Shown here in pieces: positions 46,459-57,055 of a stretch of DNA of 64,000 nucleotides. Position numbers and translations under genes: made by a program. Numbering within the stretch: position 1 is the first letter of the stretch; every line of letters starts with the position of its first letter. Under the pieces are notes generated by a model. It saw only the letters and a list, made by a program, of their open reading frames with translations, was not told the DNA's origin and did no database searches. Origin of the DNA: Silene latifolia (taxonomy: Eukaryota > Streptophyta > Magnoliopsida > Caryophyllales > Caryophyllaceae); assembly GCF_048544455.1 (NCBI RefSeq), contig NC_133534.1:32378217-32442216 (forward strand), written 5' to 3'.

Positions 46459-49400
46459 ATGGCTGGTCCTACTAACGACCCAATGCCAAGTGCCACATTG
46501 GACCGTGAGTCCTGGCTTCGGATCTTCATGAATCAGATGAATCAGTCTACTCGACTGAAGAATGATGGATCAAACTTCGCGGATTGGGAGGCGGCATTAC
46601 GGAATGCTGCCGCTGCTGACGGGAAGCTCAAATATCTATTAGAGCCCATCCCGGCAAACCCAGGTCCCACGGCTAGAGCTAATGAAATCGCCAAGTTTAA
46701 CGATTTCTGTATGGAAGCGGGTGCGATTAAAAACGTACTCATTTTTGCAATGGAACCCAATTTGCAGAAACGCTTCATAGCCCATGGTGCAAACAAGATT
46801 TTCACCACGCTCACTAAGGAATTCTCGAAAGCACCGAGAATCGTGACCTATGAGCATACCACTCGCTTCTTTGATGCGAGACTCCAGAAGGGCCAACCAG
46901 TTAGCCCACACATTCTCAGCATGATTGAGAATGTCGAGAAGCTGGAGACCTTTGATTGTAAGATCAGCGAGAACATTGTGATCGACCGCATGCTTCATTC
47001 ACTCCACGATGGTTTTGCGCTCTTTAGAGCGAATTACTATATGAATGATTTGAAGAAAACTCCCCATGAACTGCACTCCCTTCTCGTACAGACCGAGAAG
47101 GACATGAAGTTCAGTGGGAGCTTGAAACAGGATGTTCTCGTTGTGACAAACAAGGGAAAGGGTAAGGGCAAAGCTCAGGCAAACCTAGCAAAAGAGGTAA
47201 ACCGAAGTTCAAGAAGTCGGGTCCAGGTAAGAGTGGGCCTGGTGAGTCGAGCACCTCATCAGGCGCGACAAAGAGCAAGAATGAAAACATGGAATGCCAT
47301 CATTGCCACAAAGATGGGCATTGGAGGCGTACATGTCCTGTTTATCATGAGGACTTAAAGGCAGGTCGCGTTAAACCTGTTGGTATGTCTTCTTCTTCTA
47401 CTTTTATTCATATGATTGAGATTAACCACGCAAGTTACGGAACTTGGGTACTAGATACTGGTTGTGGTTCTCATCTGTGTAATCATGTGCAGGGGCTCCG
47501 AAACATCGAACCCCTCGTAAAGGGTGAGGTGGACCTGCGTGTTGGGAATGGAGCACGAGTGGCTGCCGTCTCAAGGGGAACATATGTGATCCAGCTTCCT
47601 AGCGGATTTGAGTTATTTTTATATAACTGCTATTATGTACCCAGTCTTTCCAAAAACATTATTTCAGTTTCTACACTTGACAAACTTGGATTTTCATTTG
47701 TAATAGAGAATAATACTTGCATTTTCTCATTACACGATATGATTTATGGCAAGGCAGTCTCCATGAACGGAATTTATGTTTTAGATCGGACCTTGAAATA
47801 TTACACGTAATGAATAAAAGGTTAAAGGTTGGTGACAAAGATCAAACGTATCTATGGCACTGCCGTATGGGACACATTAATGAGAAACGCGTAAAACAGC
47901 TCATCAAGAATGGAGCTATCTCGGCCTTTGATTTTCAATCATTTGGCACGTGTGAATCATGTCTCATCGGTAAGATGACTCGTATTTCCTTCAAAGGTGT
48001 TGGAATACGCGCTGCTGACCTATTAGGACTCATACACACGGATGTATGTGGACTTATGTCAATCACCGCACGAGAAGACTATAGGTATTTCATCACTTTC
48101 ACAGACGATTTAAGTAGATATGGCTATGTCTACTTAATGAAGCACAAAAGTGAATCCTTTGAGAAATTCAAAGAATACCAGAATAGGGTACAGAACCTAT
48201 TGGGTAGAAAGATTAAAACACTACGTTCAGATCGTGGTGGCGAGTATCTTTCTCACGAGTTTGATCAACACCTTAAAGACTGTGGGATTGCCTTACAATT
48301 AACTCCACCTGGAACACCTCAGTTGAATGGTGTGTCCGAACGGAGAAATCGAACACTACTTGATATGGTTCGATCCATGATGAGTCACACCGTGTTGCCT
48401 GACTCATTGTGGGGTTATGCTCTTCTGTCAGCTGCTCTAATACTTAACCGAAGTCCGTCTAAAGCTGTTGACAAGACTCCATATGAACTATGGAAGGGAA
48501 CGGTCCCTAACTTGTCCTTTATACGGGTTTGGGGCTGCGAAGCTTATGTCAAGTGGAGACACGAGGATAAGCTTGGCCCGCGATCGGTCAAGACATACTT
48601 TATAGGTTATCCTAAAGGAACACTTGGTCATTAGTTTTACTCGCCAACCGAACAACGTGTTTTTGTTGTGGCTAGTGCGACATTCTTAGAGAAGGAATTT
48701 CTCGAGAATGCAAAGAGTGATAGAACCTTCGACCTGTCGGAGATTCCAGAACCAAATACCGAGCAACCATTGGAGGAACCAATTCCTTCAATCCCGGCTG
48801 CGGTTAATGTTCCTGAGGAACCTAGGAGGTCGGGAAGAGTCTCTATTCCACCAGACAGATACATTGGTATGGTCGAGGAACATGACATAGATGACGTTCT
48901 ACTCTTAACGAGTAGTGAACCCGCAACCTATAAAGGTGCCATGACTAGTTCCGACTCAAAGCTATGGCTTGAGGCCATGCAATCCGAGATGGACTCTATG
49001 TATGAGAACAACGTATGGGATCTTGTTGACTTACCTGCTAAGGTTCGTCCCCTTCAATGCAAATGGCTTTACAAGATAAAGCATTCTGTGGAAGGTCAAC
49101 AAGATATCTACAAAGCACGACTAGTTGCTAAGGGTTTCACCCAAGTGCCAGGTTTGCACTACGATGAAATTTTTGCACCCGTAGTCATGCTGCGTTCCAT
49201 TCGGATTATCTTAGCGATTGCCGCTTTTCATGACTATGAAATTTGGCAAATGGACGTGAAAACCGCCTTCTTAAACGGCTTTTTGGAGGAAGAGTTGTAC
49301 ATGGTACAACCCGAAGGTTTCATCGATCCAGAACATCCTAAGAAAGTGTGCAAGCTTAAGCGTTCCATTTATGGACTTAAGCAAGCATCAAGGAGTTGGA

Positions 49401-50495
49401 ATCATCGCTTCGACCAAGTGATAAAAGAAAATGGATTCACTCGATCGGTCGAGGAACCATGTCTATATATCAAGTCGAGTGGGAGCAAGATTGTCTTCCT
49501 AATATTGTATGTTGACGACATACTCCTGATTGGGAATGACATACCTCTCTTAACTTCGGTGAAAGTATGGTTGAAAAACCATTTCCAGATGAAAGATCTA
49601 GGTGAGGCACAACGAATTCTGGGCATCCGTATCTATCGAGATAGATCACGACGGATGTTATCTCTCAGTCAGGAGTCTTACATAGACAAAGTCCTAGAGA
49701 GATTCAGCATGACTAACTCCAAGAAGGGGTTTCTTCCTATGGCTCCAGGGGTGCATTTGAGCAAGTCTCAGGCACCAAAGACACCGGAAGAGAAAGAGCG
49801 CATGACACGGATTCCTTATGCCTCGGCTATAGGATCAATCATATATGCCATGATATGCACACGTCCCGACGTGGCATATGCATTGAGTATGACAAGTCGA
49901 TTCCAACAAAGCATCCGGTGAATCACATTGGGCTGTTTGTCAAGAACATTCTTAAGTACCTACGGAGGACTAAAGATTGGGCATTGACTTATGGAGGCCC
50001 TCAAAAGCTATGCGCAACCGGTTCGCAGATGCCGCTTCCAAACGGATCGTGATGACTCGAAATCTCGGTCTGGATTCGTTTTTACTCTTAATGGCGCTGC
50101 GATAAGTGGAAGAGTTCCAAACAAACTGTTACAAAGCAGATTCTACGACCGAGTCCGAGTACTATGCCGCGTCTGAAGCTACAAAGGAAGCGATATGGAT
50201 GCGTCAATTCTTACATGGACTATCCGTAGTGCCTAGTTCGAATGACCCGATAACCATCTATTGCGACAATAGTGGTGCCATCTTCCAAGCTAAGGAGCCA
50301 AAGTCTAGCAACAAATCTAGACATGTACAACGGAAAGCTCATCTAATCCGGGATTACGTGGAGCAAAAGGAAGTAGTGATAGAAAAGATTGCTACAGATG
50401 ACAACATAGCAGATCCTCTCACTAAACCATTACGACAAGATAAGCATGAAGGGCACGTTAATTCCATGGGAATTAAACGTGTTCCTAAGTTGTAG
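46459..50495 (+). pseudogene. Broken copia gag-pol polyprotein (copia-2)
   Basis: Gag starts MAGPTNDPMPSATLDRESW at 46459. Then come a CCHC zinc knuckle (about 47292-47333), protease with DTGCGSHLCNH (about 47455), GAG-pre-integrase, integrase with D at 48041, D at 48230 and E at 48338 (35 residues between the last two), RT with YVDD at 49508-49519, and RNase H to the stop at 50493-50495. Breaks: a frame change near 47180 between gag and the zinc knuckle, another near 47780-47800, an in-frame stop at 48632-48634, and several small frame changes between about 49905 and 50145 spanning RT and RNase H. The gag-protease shift could in principle be programmed, but the others cannot be, so the element is defective. 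Compared with copia-1 it keeps a full-length gag. Confidence 0.92.
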
Positions 50496-51356
50496 TACTC
50501 TTTTATGGATTAGATTCATTCTCTTTTGTACTCTATACGACATCATCGTTTTGATATTTATATATATTTTGTTTTTCATGTGGATTTGTACGACAAATTT
50601 TGAACACCACAAAGTAAACTGAACAAACATTATATTTTTGGTCCTTAGTTGCCCACGTGAGCTGATAACTCAAGGTAATTATTTTGTGACGTTGGTTGAT
50701 GGTGGGTTCAACGAGCCATAAGTCAACCGGTTGACTAACCAATCACAGAGGCGAGTTATACGGATATCTCGTAGGACACAATTGTGACATCGACGTGGAG
50801 TCCTAAATGTTTTATAACATTCGGTGCCCGGTCGTGGATAGGACTTCCATGGTGATCCTAAGAGTCGATTCTTTTGACTATCGACTGTCTCTTGAGACTA
50901 AGGCAGATTTTGGGTGACTTTGGTTTCTTTCTCACGGTCATCCGTAACAGGGGGCCAAGTAGATTGTTTCTGGGTCATTTCATGTTGTGCTTAGATCGGA
51001 AGGAGTTCGAGTTGAAGGAAATATTCAGCCCTTATCAGGTACTCGATATTTCTCAGGGCCACTCGAGGAGCTGTAACTGAAATGCATGGCCATGCTCGAA
51101 TACGTATTCGTTTTATCAGTTAAGTTACTCTCTAGTCGGGGAAACCACTCTAGATACAGATCGATTGTAAAATACGACCTTTGCGGATCCGAATATGCAA
51201 ATTGTTTTACATTGAGTGGGAGAAATTTTAAATGAATATGAGAATCGGTTATCGCACATACACTTGTACGGACAAGTGGGAGTTTGTTGGAGCTGTGTCC
51301 TCCAGTTAGTGCGGATAACGTCATTGCACATACACTTGTACGGACAAGTGGGATCT
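50496..51356 (+). other. 3' non-coding region of copia-2 with doubled PPT
   Basis: CACATACACTTGTACGGAC followed by AAGTGGGA occurs twice, at 51255 and 51327 (72-bp offset). Between them lies TGTTGGAGCTGTGTCC, a short copy of an LTR beginning. The second copy abuts the true 3' LTR. Confidence 0.82.
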
Positions 51357-52339
51357 TGTTAAATTTGGTGTCCTTTACGATTAGTGCAAGGACTTATAAA
51401 TCTCTAAAAGGATCAAAGGGTATACTTTTGTATCATAATCAGTTGGTCCACGTTTATCAATAACGGTTGGCTTGCTAGATAAGTTTGACGTTATTGTCAT
51501 ACAGATGGCGGTGATCAACTGGTCCCTAAAAGTCACACCTATAGGATACGTTTGAGAGATGTGACGGTATGAAAATACAGTCATGTAGATGCCAAATTTG
51601 ACTAACCAGTTAGTTCGAGTTATTTGACTAATAATTAGTCAAAATGTGATGTTGAGATATTTTATTTAATACGGATTAAATAATAATGGCTAAGGCGAAT
51701 TAAGCAGTTAATTCGTAAATTGAATATAAGCGTTTTATATTTAATTAAATGTATATTGAATATAATTATACAATATCGTCTTTGTCGGGCATGTATTAAT
51801 GTTTCAACTAATCCGTATTATTAGTTGATGCTTTAATAACCGATAACCGATGACGATTTATAACATAACCGCGTCATATACATTTTAGCGATTTGCGAAC
51901 CAGACCATGAGCTAAAACTAAAAGGAAGTGGAAGCCCACTTCCCAAGAGAGCCCATGGCCGGCCGGTTGAGAGAGAACAAAAGAGAGGTTCTCCTCTCTT
52001 TTGTAACCTAATTCATTTCTCACAAAATTTTAGGGTTTTGAGAAAATTGCCTCTCAAAATTCGGATCTCTCATCCAACGAAAACTCACAAAACAATCCTC
52101 TCAATATTGCAAGGCAATTAGAGGATTCATTCTAGCACAAGGGCATTTCTCGGACAATCTTGGGTGCATCATTTAGGAGGAGATCTACTTTGATCTCTCA
52201 TTGCCAATTTGCACTAGGACCGAAGGTTAATTCTTATCTTTATCGTTTCATTGTTGTTTTCGTTTATGACTATAAATCACGTATTAATTTTGCGTTATAA
52301 TCCTTCAAATTATGGGTTTTATACGGATATTACCCCACA
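51357..52339 (+). repeat. 3' LTR of copia-2
   Basis: Starts TGTTAAATTTGG, ends TACCCCACA and is followed by seven G. Same length as the 5' LTR. Confidence 0.93.
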
Positions 52340-52832
52340 GGGGGGGGTGAGTTGAGTATTAAAAATCTAACCCTACTTTTTCAAAATATATGATAAATAA
52401 TTAATAACTATTGAACACCTTGAGAATCAACTTGAGACGGTCGCAAATACTAAAAACAATTCCCGCTCTTGGCATCATTGAAAAGACGAGAACAGACATA
52501 AAACAACTAGAATAATATATCACGAGACAAGAGATAATCATGAAAAACATATTATATTAAACGCAATCTAGCTCTTAATTAGCATAACAATATCCAAAAC
52601 CTGCAATCATACAAGAAATAAAATGCGGAATTGAAAAAGCTAATGTCCATAAGTGTGGACTTTTACTGTGAGCAAAGGAAATAGAAAATTAAGGCTAGGT
52701 TGGAAATTATGGCGGGTTTAGGGCAAGGTAATCACGGGCTATGTGGACTCGGTGGACGAGGCATCAGACGGGTCCGATATTCCAAGTCCTCAAGTCGAGC
52801 GTAACAGTGGTCAAGGACCGCGGCTTGAGCGG
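52340..52832. other. Intergenic or repeat DNA
   Basis: No domain seen. It may be the 3' part of the degraded ORF-bearing element F, whose C-terminal piece follows. Confidence 0.4.
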
Positions 52833-53129
52833 CTAAGCGAGCACAAAATTAATAATCTTTAAAGTCATAGCTTTGACCGCTTCATATATTATATGCATCT
52901 CAGACCTCATTTCCTTTCCTGATTGCAATAGCTCATCCCCATACTTGACCAAACTATCCATTCCTTCCCTCATACGAGTAGATTCGGAGTGTGTGCGCAC
53001 GGCCACCTTTTGAGCATGGTCGACTTGCGTGTCTAACCGCGACAATATGGTGTATAATCGCGCCGGGCTAACACTACTCGGTCCACTAGAATCAACTCTC
53101 CTTTCCTTTGTAACAAGATCAAACAACAT
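52833..53129 (-). pseudogene. C-terminal piece of split ORF F
   Basis: An open frame of about 98 residues ending at 52833. It contains ARLYTILSRLDTQVDHAQ and ends with a stretch likely to form a coiled coil (RTHSESTRMREGMDSLVKYG). Its apparent ATG lies in a 26-bp duplicated filler, so the true upstream part is missing. The likely N-terminal piece is at 60921-61549 on the far side of element E. That reading is inference: the two pieces have the right order and strand but cannot be joined here. Confidence 0.5.
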
Positions 53130-53149
53130 GGTGTATAATCGCGCCGGGC
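53046..53149. repeat. 26-bp direct duplication at an LTR truncation point
   Basis: ATGGTGTATAATCGCGCCGG followed by GCTAAC occurs at about 53047 and again at about 53128. The second copy abuts the truncated left LTR of element E. Confidence 0.85.
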
Positions 53150-54524
53150 TAACCCGAACTAAATTATAAGTAAACGCAAACGGTCATTTACAAGGCCACC
53201 ATATCCTATGAATCCGGCCCAATAACCTAAAGTGTGAACCAGTCCCAAGCACCACACCACAAATATAACCCAATGTGGCCCAAACTAAAATAATGCAACC
53301 TAACAAATTGCAATAAGAGTGGTCCAATAGTGTAAAATAACAATGAGCCCAATTCCCAAACCAATAACTCACTAAGTAGTGAAAGAAAGGGAAATAAGGT
53401 AGTTACCCACTACTCACCCGTGCCCACCCTAGCACGGCCAGGCCGTGGCCCTGCTGCCGCTCACGGCCTGCCACCTCGGTTAGCCCCACTGTGACCAATC
53501 CTCCAAAAGTAGCCCCACACACGACACGATTCCTCACCAAAAGCACTCATTCAAGTAAGCGATACTAGAAGTTCCAAGTATAACCGAGATGGAAATTTAT
53601 AAAGACAATACGATTTAAAAAAGCCGCACTCAGCCCCAAAATAGAACATATACCGTTCAAAGACCGTCCCTACAACCTCCACCATCACTGTCCCAAAGCA
53701 GTCCCAAAAGGCCATACAAGACCGTACTACCGGGGCACCAAAATGGTTCCCACGAACCTACAAAATTACCTCAAATGCAGTCCTGAAAGTTGTACAAACC
53801 CGTCTCCAAAAGCGGAGGAATGACAGTGCGAGTCACTGTGCCAAAACAGCGCTTTCGCGACCACAAAACAGAGTCCCAAAACGGTCCTTTCAACTCAAAT
53901 TTATACGAAAATAAAAACAGGGTTGAGACGGAAGTGGAGCACGTTAAATACATGGTTAACAGTCATTGCAATTACCCCAACAACACTCGAATTTACCGTG
54001 TAAAACAACAAATTAACATGTAAATTGCTTCCTAAACTCATGTAATCCACTATACACAGGCAAAAGAACATAAAGGCTCAATCTTTACGACCAAAAGGAT
54101 GAAAACCGAGTAAAAGGACGAAAACATCGACTCATTGTCGAGTAACCTATCACCGTTACCTGTTTATGAGCTCTTAAACGTCCAAGGAACCGCTCAAGGA
54201 TGACCCTAAACCCAAAATGGAAGAGATTAGCTCCAAAAACCGCATCCTTGAGAGACGGCCGAAATGAAACCGGGTGAAAGCTTGGCTCTTTTTTATATAG
54301 GAAGGAGGAGAATGAGGAGGGGAAGCTAATGGTATAAAAATGGTAAAGTTTGGTTGAGAAATGGGGTTGGGATCTTGGTTTGAATGGTCGGAAATGGAGT
54401 AGTACGGGTTTGTTGTTGCTGCTGCTACATACTGTTGTTGTTGCGTGAAAGAGAGGAAGAAGAGATAAGGGGAGGTGGGGTTTGTGCGTAAGACCACAAG
54501 AATAACCACACACTATTAATAATA

Positions 54525-54608
<84 letters not shown>

Positions 54609-55012
54609 ACAATAATAGTAATAATATATAATAGTATTAATAATAATAGAGATATTTTAAAAGTAGAGTGTAGGATGTTAGGTGGGTGTGATGTGTTGTC
54701 GAATTCTGGTTGGTCCGGATTAAAGCATATACAAAGTGAAATGTGACGGTCTATAGCTAGACGGAAATTGAGATGGAAATTATTATTATTACCGTCACTA
54801 TTATTATCCGACCAAAAATACGTATACATTTATTCTCATATAAATTATGTCTCGAAATATAATTTAATAATACGTACTTTAAAAATATTCTTTTCATTAA
54901 AATCGTGCTTGAAAGGAATTAATTAAATTAAATAATTTAAAAATATAAAATAAGGTAATTGAACGGCTAAATAAATTTTAAATGTCAAAATGGGAAATTC
55001 GCGGGTGTTACA
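53147..55012 (-). repeat. 3' LTR of element E, truncated
   Basis: Collinear with 58622-60920 apart from the hAT MITE. Ends GCGGGTGTTACA. Includes an (AT)n run at 54529-54604 whose tyrosine/isoleucine ORFs are artefacts. Confidence 0.9.
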
Positions 55013-55050
55013 ATCACCCCATCTTTTAAAAAGTTTCGTCCTCGAAACTT
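55013..55050 (-). promoter_or_regulatory. PPT and hairpin of element E
   Basis: AAGTTTCG-TCCT-CGAAACTT (55031-55050, plus spelling), a perfect 8-bp stem. On the minus strand it is followed by TTTAAAAGATGGGGTGATT and then the LTR. Confidence 0.85.
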
Positions 55051-57041
55051 GAAAGTAGAAATGAAAGGTTATTTAAAATAAAACTGGAATTGGAATCGGT
55101 AACCAAAACATTTTAAAGGTTACTTATCGTAAGAATTAAAATTCTTTCAAAAGTTTCAACTAAAATTTTCCGACAGAACTAAGCCGAAAGGCAAATCATT
55201 GGTATAAATCAAAATCAAAACACTTTCAAAAACGTTAACGGAGAGTTTTCAAAAGTGTAAGTCTCATTCATGGAACGAAATTGCTCTTGTCGTGCACACA
55301 AGAACGCTAACTATCCAAGTCAAAGACAGATTTAAAACAAAATTGATTCGCCGACAAGCGTAGAACAAGTTATTAAACGTCTCTAATAACGAGTTCTAAC
55401 ATCCGATCAACGTTAAAATCAAAAGAGAAAGGTAATTTACTCAATTTTTCTTTTGCCAAAAGCCAAAATAGGAATAAAAGTTTCACTTTTAAACTAAAAA
55501 AGGAGTCAAGTTGTGAAAAGATAACATCAAATTTTGACAAAAACATCATAAATAGCTCAAAGTTAACAGAAATTGGATAAAATTTAACGAAATCTCGGGT
55601 TCAGTAATTAAAATCATGATAGATAAGTTTATATTTAAAGAACAAGTAGGGAATTGAATCAACTTTTCATTTTCAAAGTTTTAAAATAGGCAGGGTTTTG
55701 CCAAAGTAACATCAGCTTTTAGCAACGAATAAAAAATGATAGCTTGAAATATTCAGAAGTTGTAGGTAATGAAAAGCAATTTAGACAACATAAATAAAAA
55801 GTAAGCTAAGAGAGTTCAAACTTAACTAATCAAAAGAGCTATAATGAATTTCATAGGGCAAGGTTCGAAGTCAAATCAACAAGGATGTCAAAGATAGAGC
55901 TTTATAGGTTACTAGCATCAAACTTGAAAGAGGAGTATGATGAAGCAAGGAAAAGAGGTATGATCGATAACGCTCATGGCCAAAGGAGAATTGGGAATTA
56001 GATAACAAGGAAACGCCAGGTACTCAAACCTAAAACAACAACATCATCCTAAACGGTCCCGACAACTTTCTAACAACAAAACTCATAACCACAACACTCC
56101 CAAGGATTTCCTCAAATTACTTATGTTACTTCATCCTAATCTATTCTCTGAAACAAAGTACTCCACTATAAGTGTGGTTTCATCACTCCAAATCCTTAAA
56201 CATCTACAAACAACTTCCACAAGGTCAAAGTCAAAGTTCCCAACAAAGCTACACTCACATCCAACTAGTGTCAACCATGAGTTCTCAAAATAGTAAAACC
56301 CTTAATCAAAAATCCCAACACTAAGCTCTAAATTCCAGAAAAGGTTCCTCAAATATTCCACAAGGTTCTCATTACAAAACAAGGTAGTAACAAGTCAATC
56401 CAAAGTTTTCTTTCATGAAAGTCCACTCTACTACCCTCATCTACAACATCATCTCATCACCTCAAGTACTCAATACAACCTCAAAGTTTATAAAACTATA
56501 GGGTTAACAAATTCTTCTCAGAACCAGGTTTATGGGTCAAACACAACAATCTCCTCAAAAGTCAAAATTTTCCAACCAAGGTCAACATTTCTCAAAAGAA
56601 AGAGTACCATCAAAAGGCGTTAAGGGAGGATTAGCAAGGAATAAAGGACAAGTTAGGGAATACAAGAGTGACTTACAAGGAAAAAGAAAAGAGTGTTTAG
56701 AAGAAGGAATAAGCATTAAGAAGTGAAGAACATGACAAGGTACACAAAGAATGAGATACATCTTCATGGAAGTAGAAGCGTTCTTCAAAGGTTGAACAAA
56801 TCTTCAATCCTCAGTAATAGGCACCAACTCTTGATCACCACATTGGTACGTTTACATTCATTAATCCAAGGGCACAACAATTATTAAATGATAATCAATA
56901 AACATGTTAGAACCTATCAAAGAGCAAACATAATACAGACTACCACCTTAGGTCCTTAAGTCTACCCATCTCTCATTCATTATTCAAGGTCAAGTTCAAT
57001 TTAAATTTGGGGTACACGTGTGTGCGTCGGGAGCAACATAT
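55051..57041 (-). other. Internal region of element E, non-coding
   Basis: About 2 kb, A/C-rich and G-poor on the plus strand, with no protein domain. A lysine/glutamine-rich ORF at 56532-56726 is not supported. Confidence 0.7.
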
Positions 57042-57053
57042 GCTCTGATACCA
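57042..57053 (-). promoter_or_regulatory. Primer-binding site of element E
   Basis: TGGTATCAGAGC on the minus strand next to the right LTR. Confidence 0.92.
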
Positions 57054-57055
57054 AC

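Larger units (their letters stand above)
43513..52339 (+). mobile_element. Ty1/copia LTR retrotransposon copia-2
   Basis: Two 983-bp LTRs (43513-44495, 51357-52339), a primer-binding site, a gag-pol region and a purine tract, read on the plus strand. Flanks are runs of seven G on both sides, consistent with a GGGGG duplication. By eye the LTRs differ at about eleven positions, seven of them in the first 24 bp, so the insertion is young. Related to copia-1 in protein sequence and in PPT context (GGACAAGTGGGA). Confidence 0.94.

Noticed and set aside
47160..47200. Programmed frameshift between gag and protease in copia-2
   Set aside because: Plant copia elements usually have one gag-pol frame, and other clear lesions exist in the same element, so simple decay is the better explanation. 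It cannot be fully excluded from one copy.
54085..54829. ORFs with long Tyr-Ile repeats (also at 60254-60737)
   Set aside because: They are translations of (AT)n in the LTR of element E and differ in length between the two LTRs.
56532..56726. Gln/Lys-rich ORF in the interior of element E
   Set aside because: It is antisense to the element, has no known motif, and is expected from A-rich DNA.
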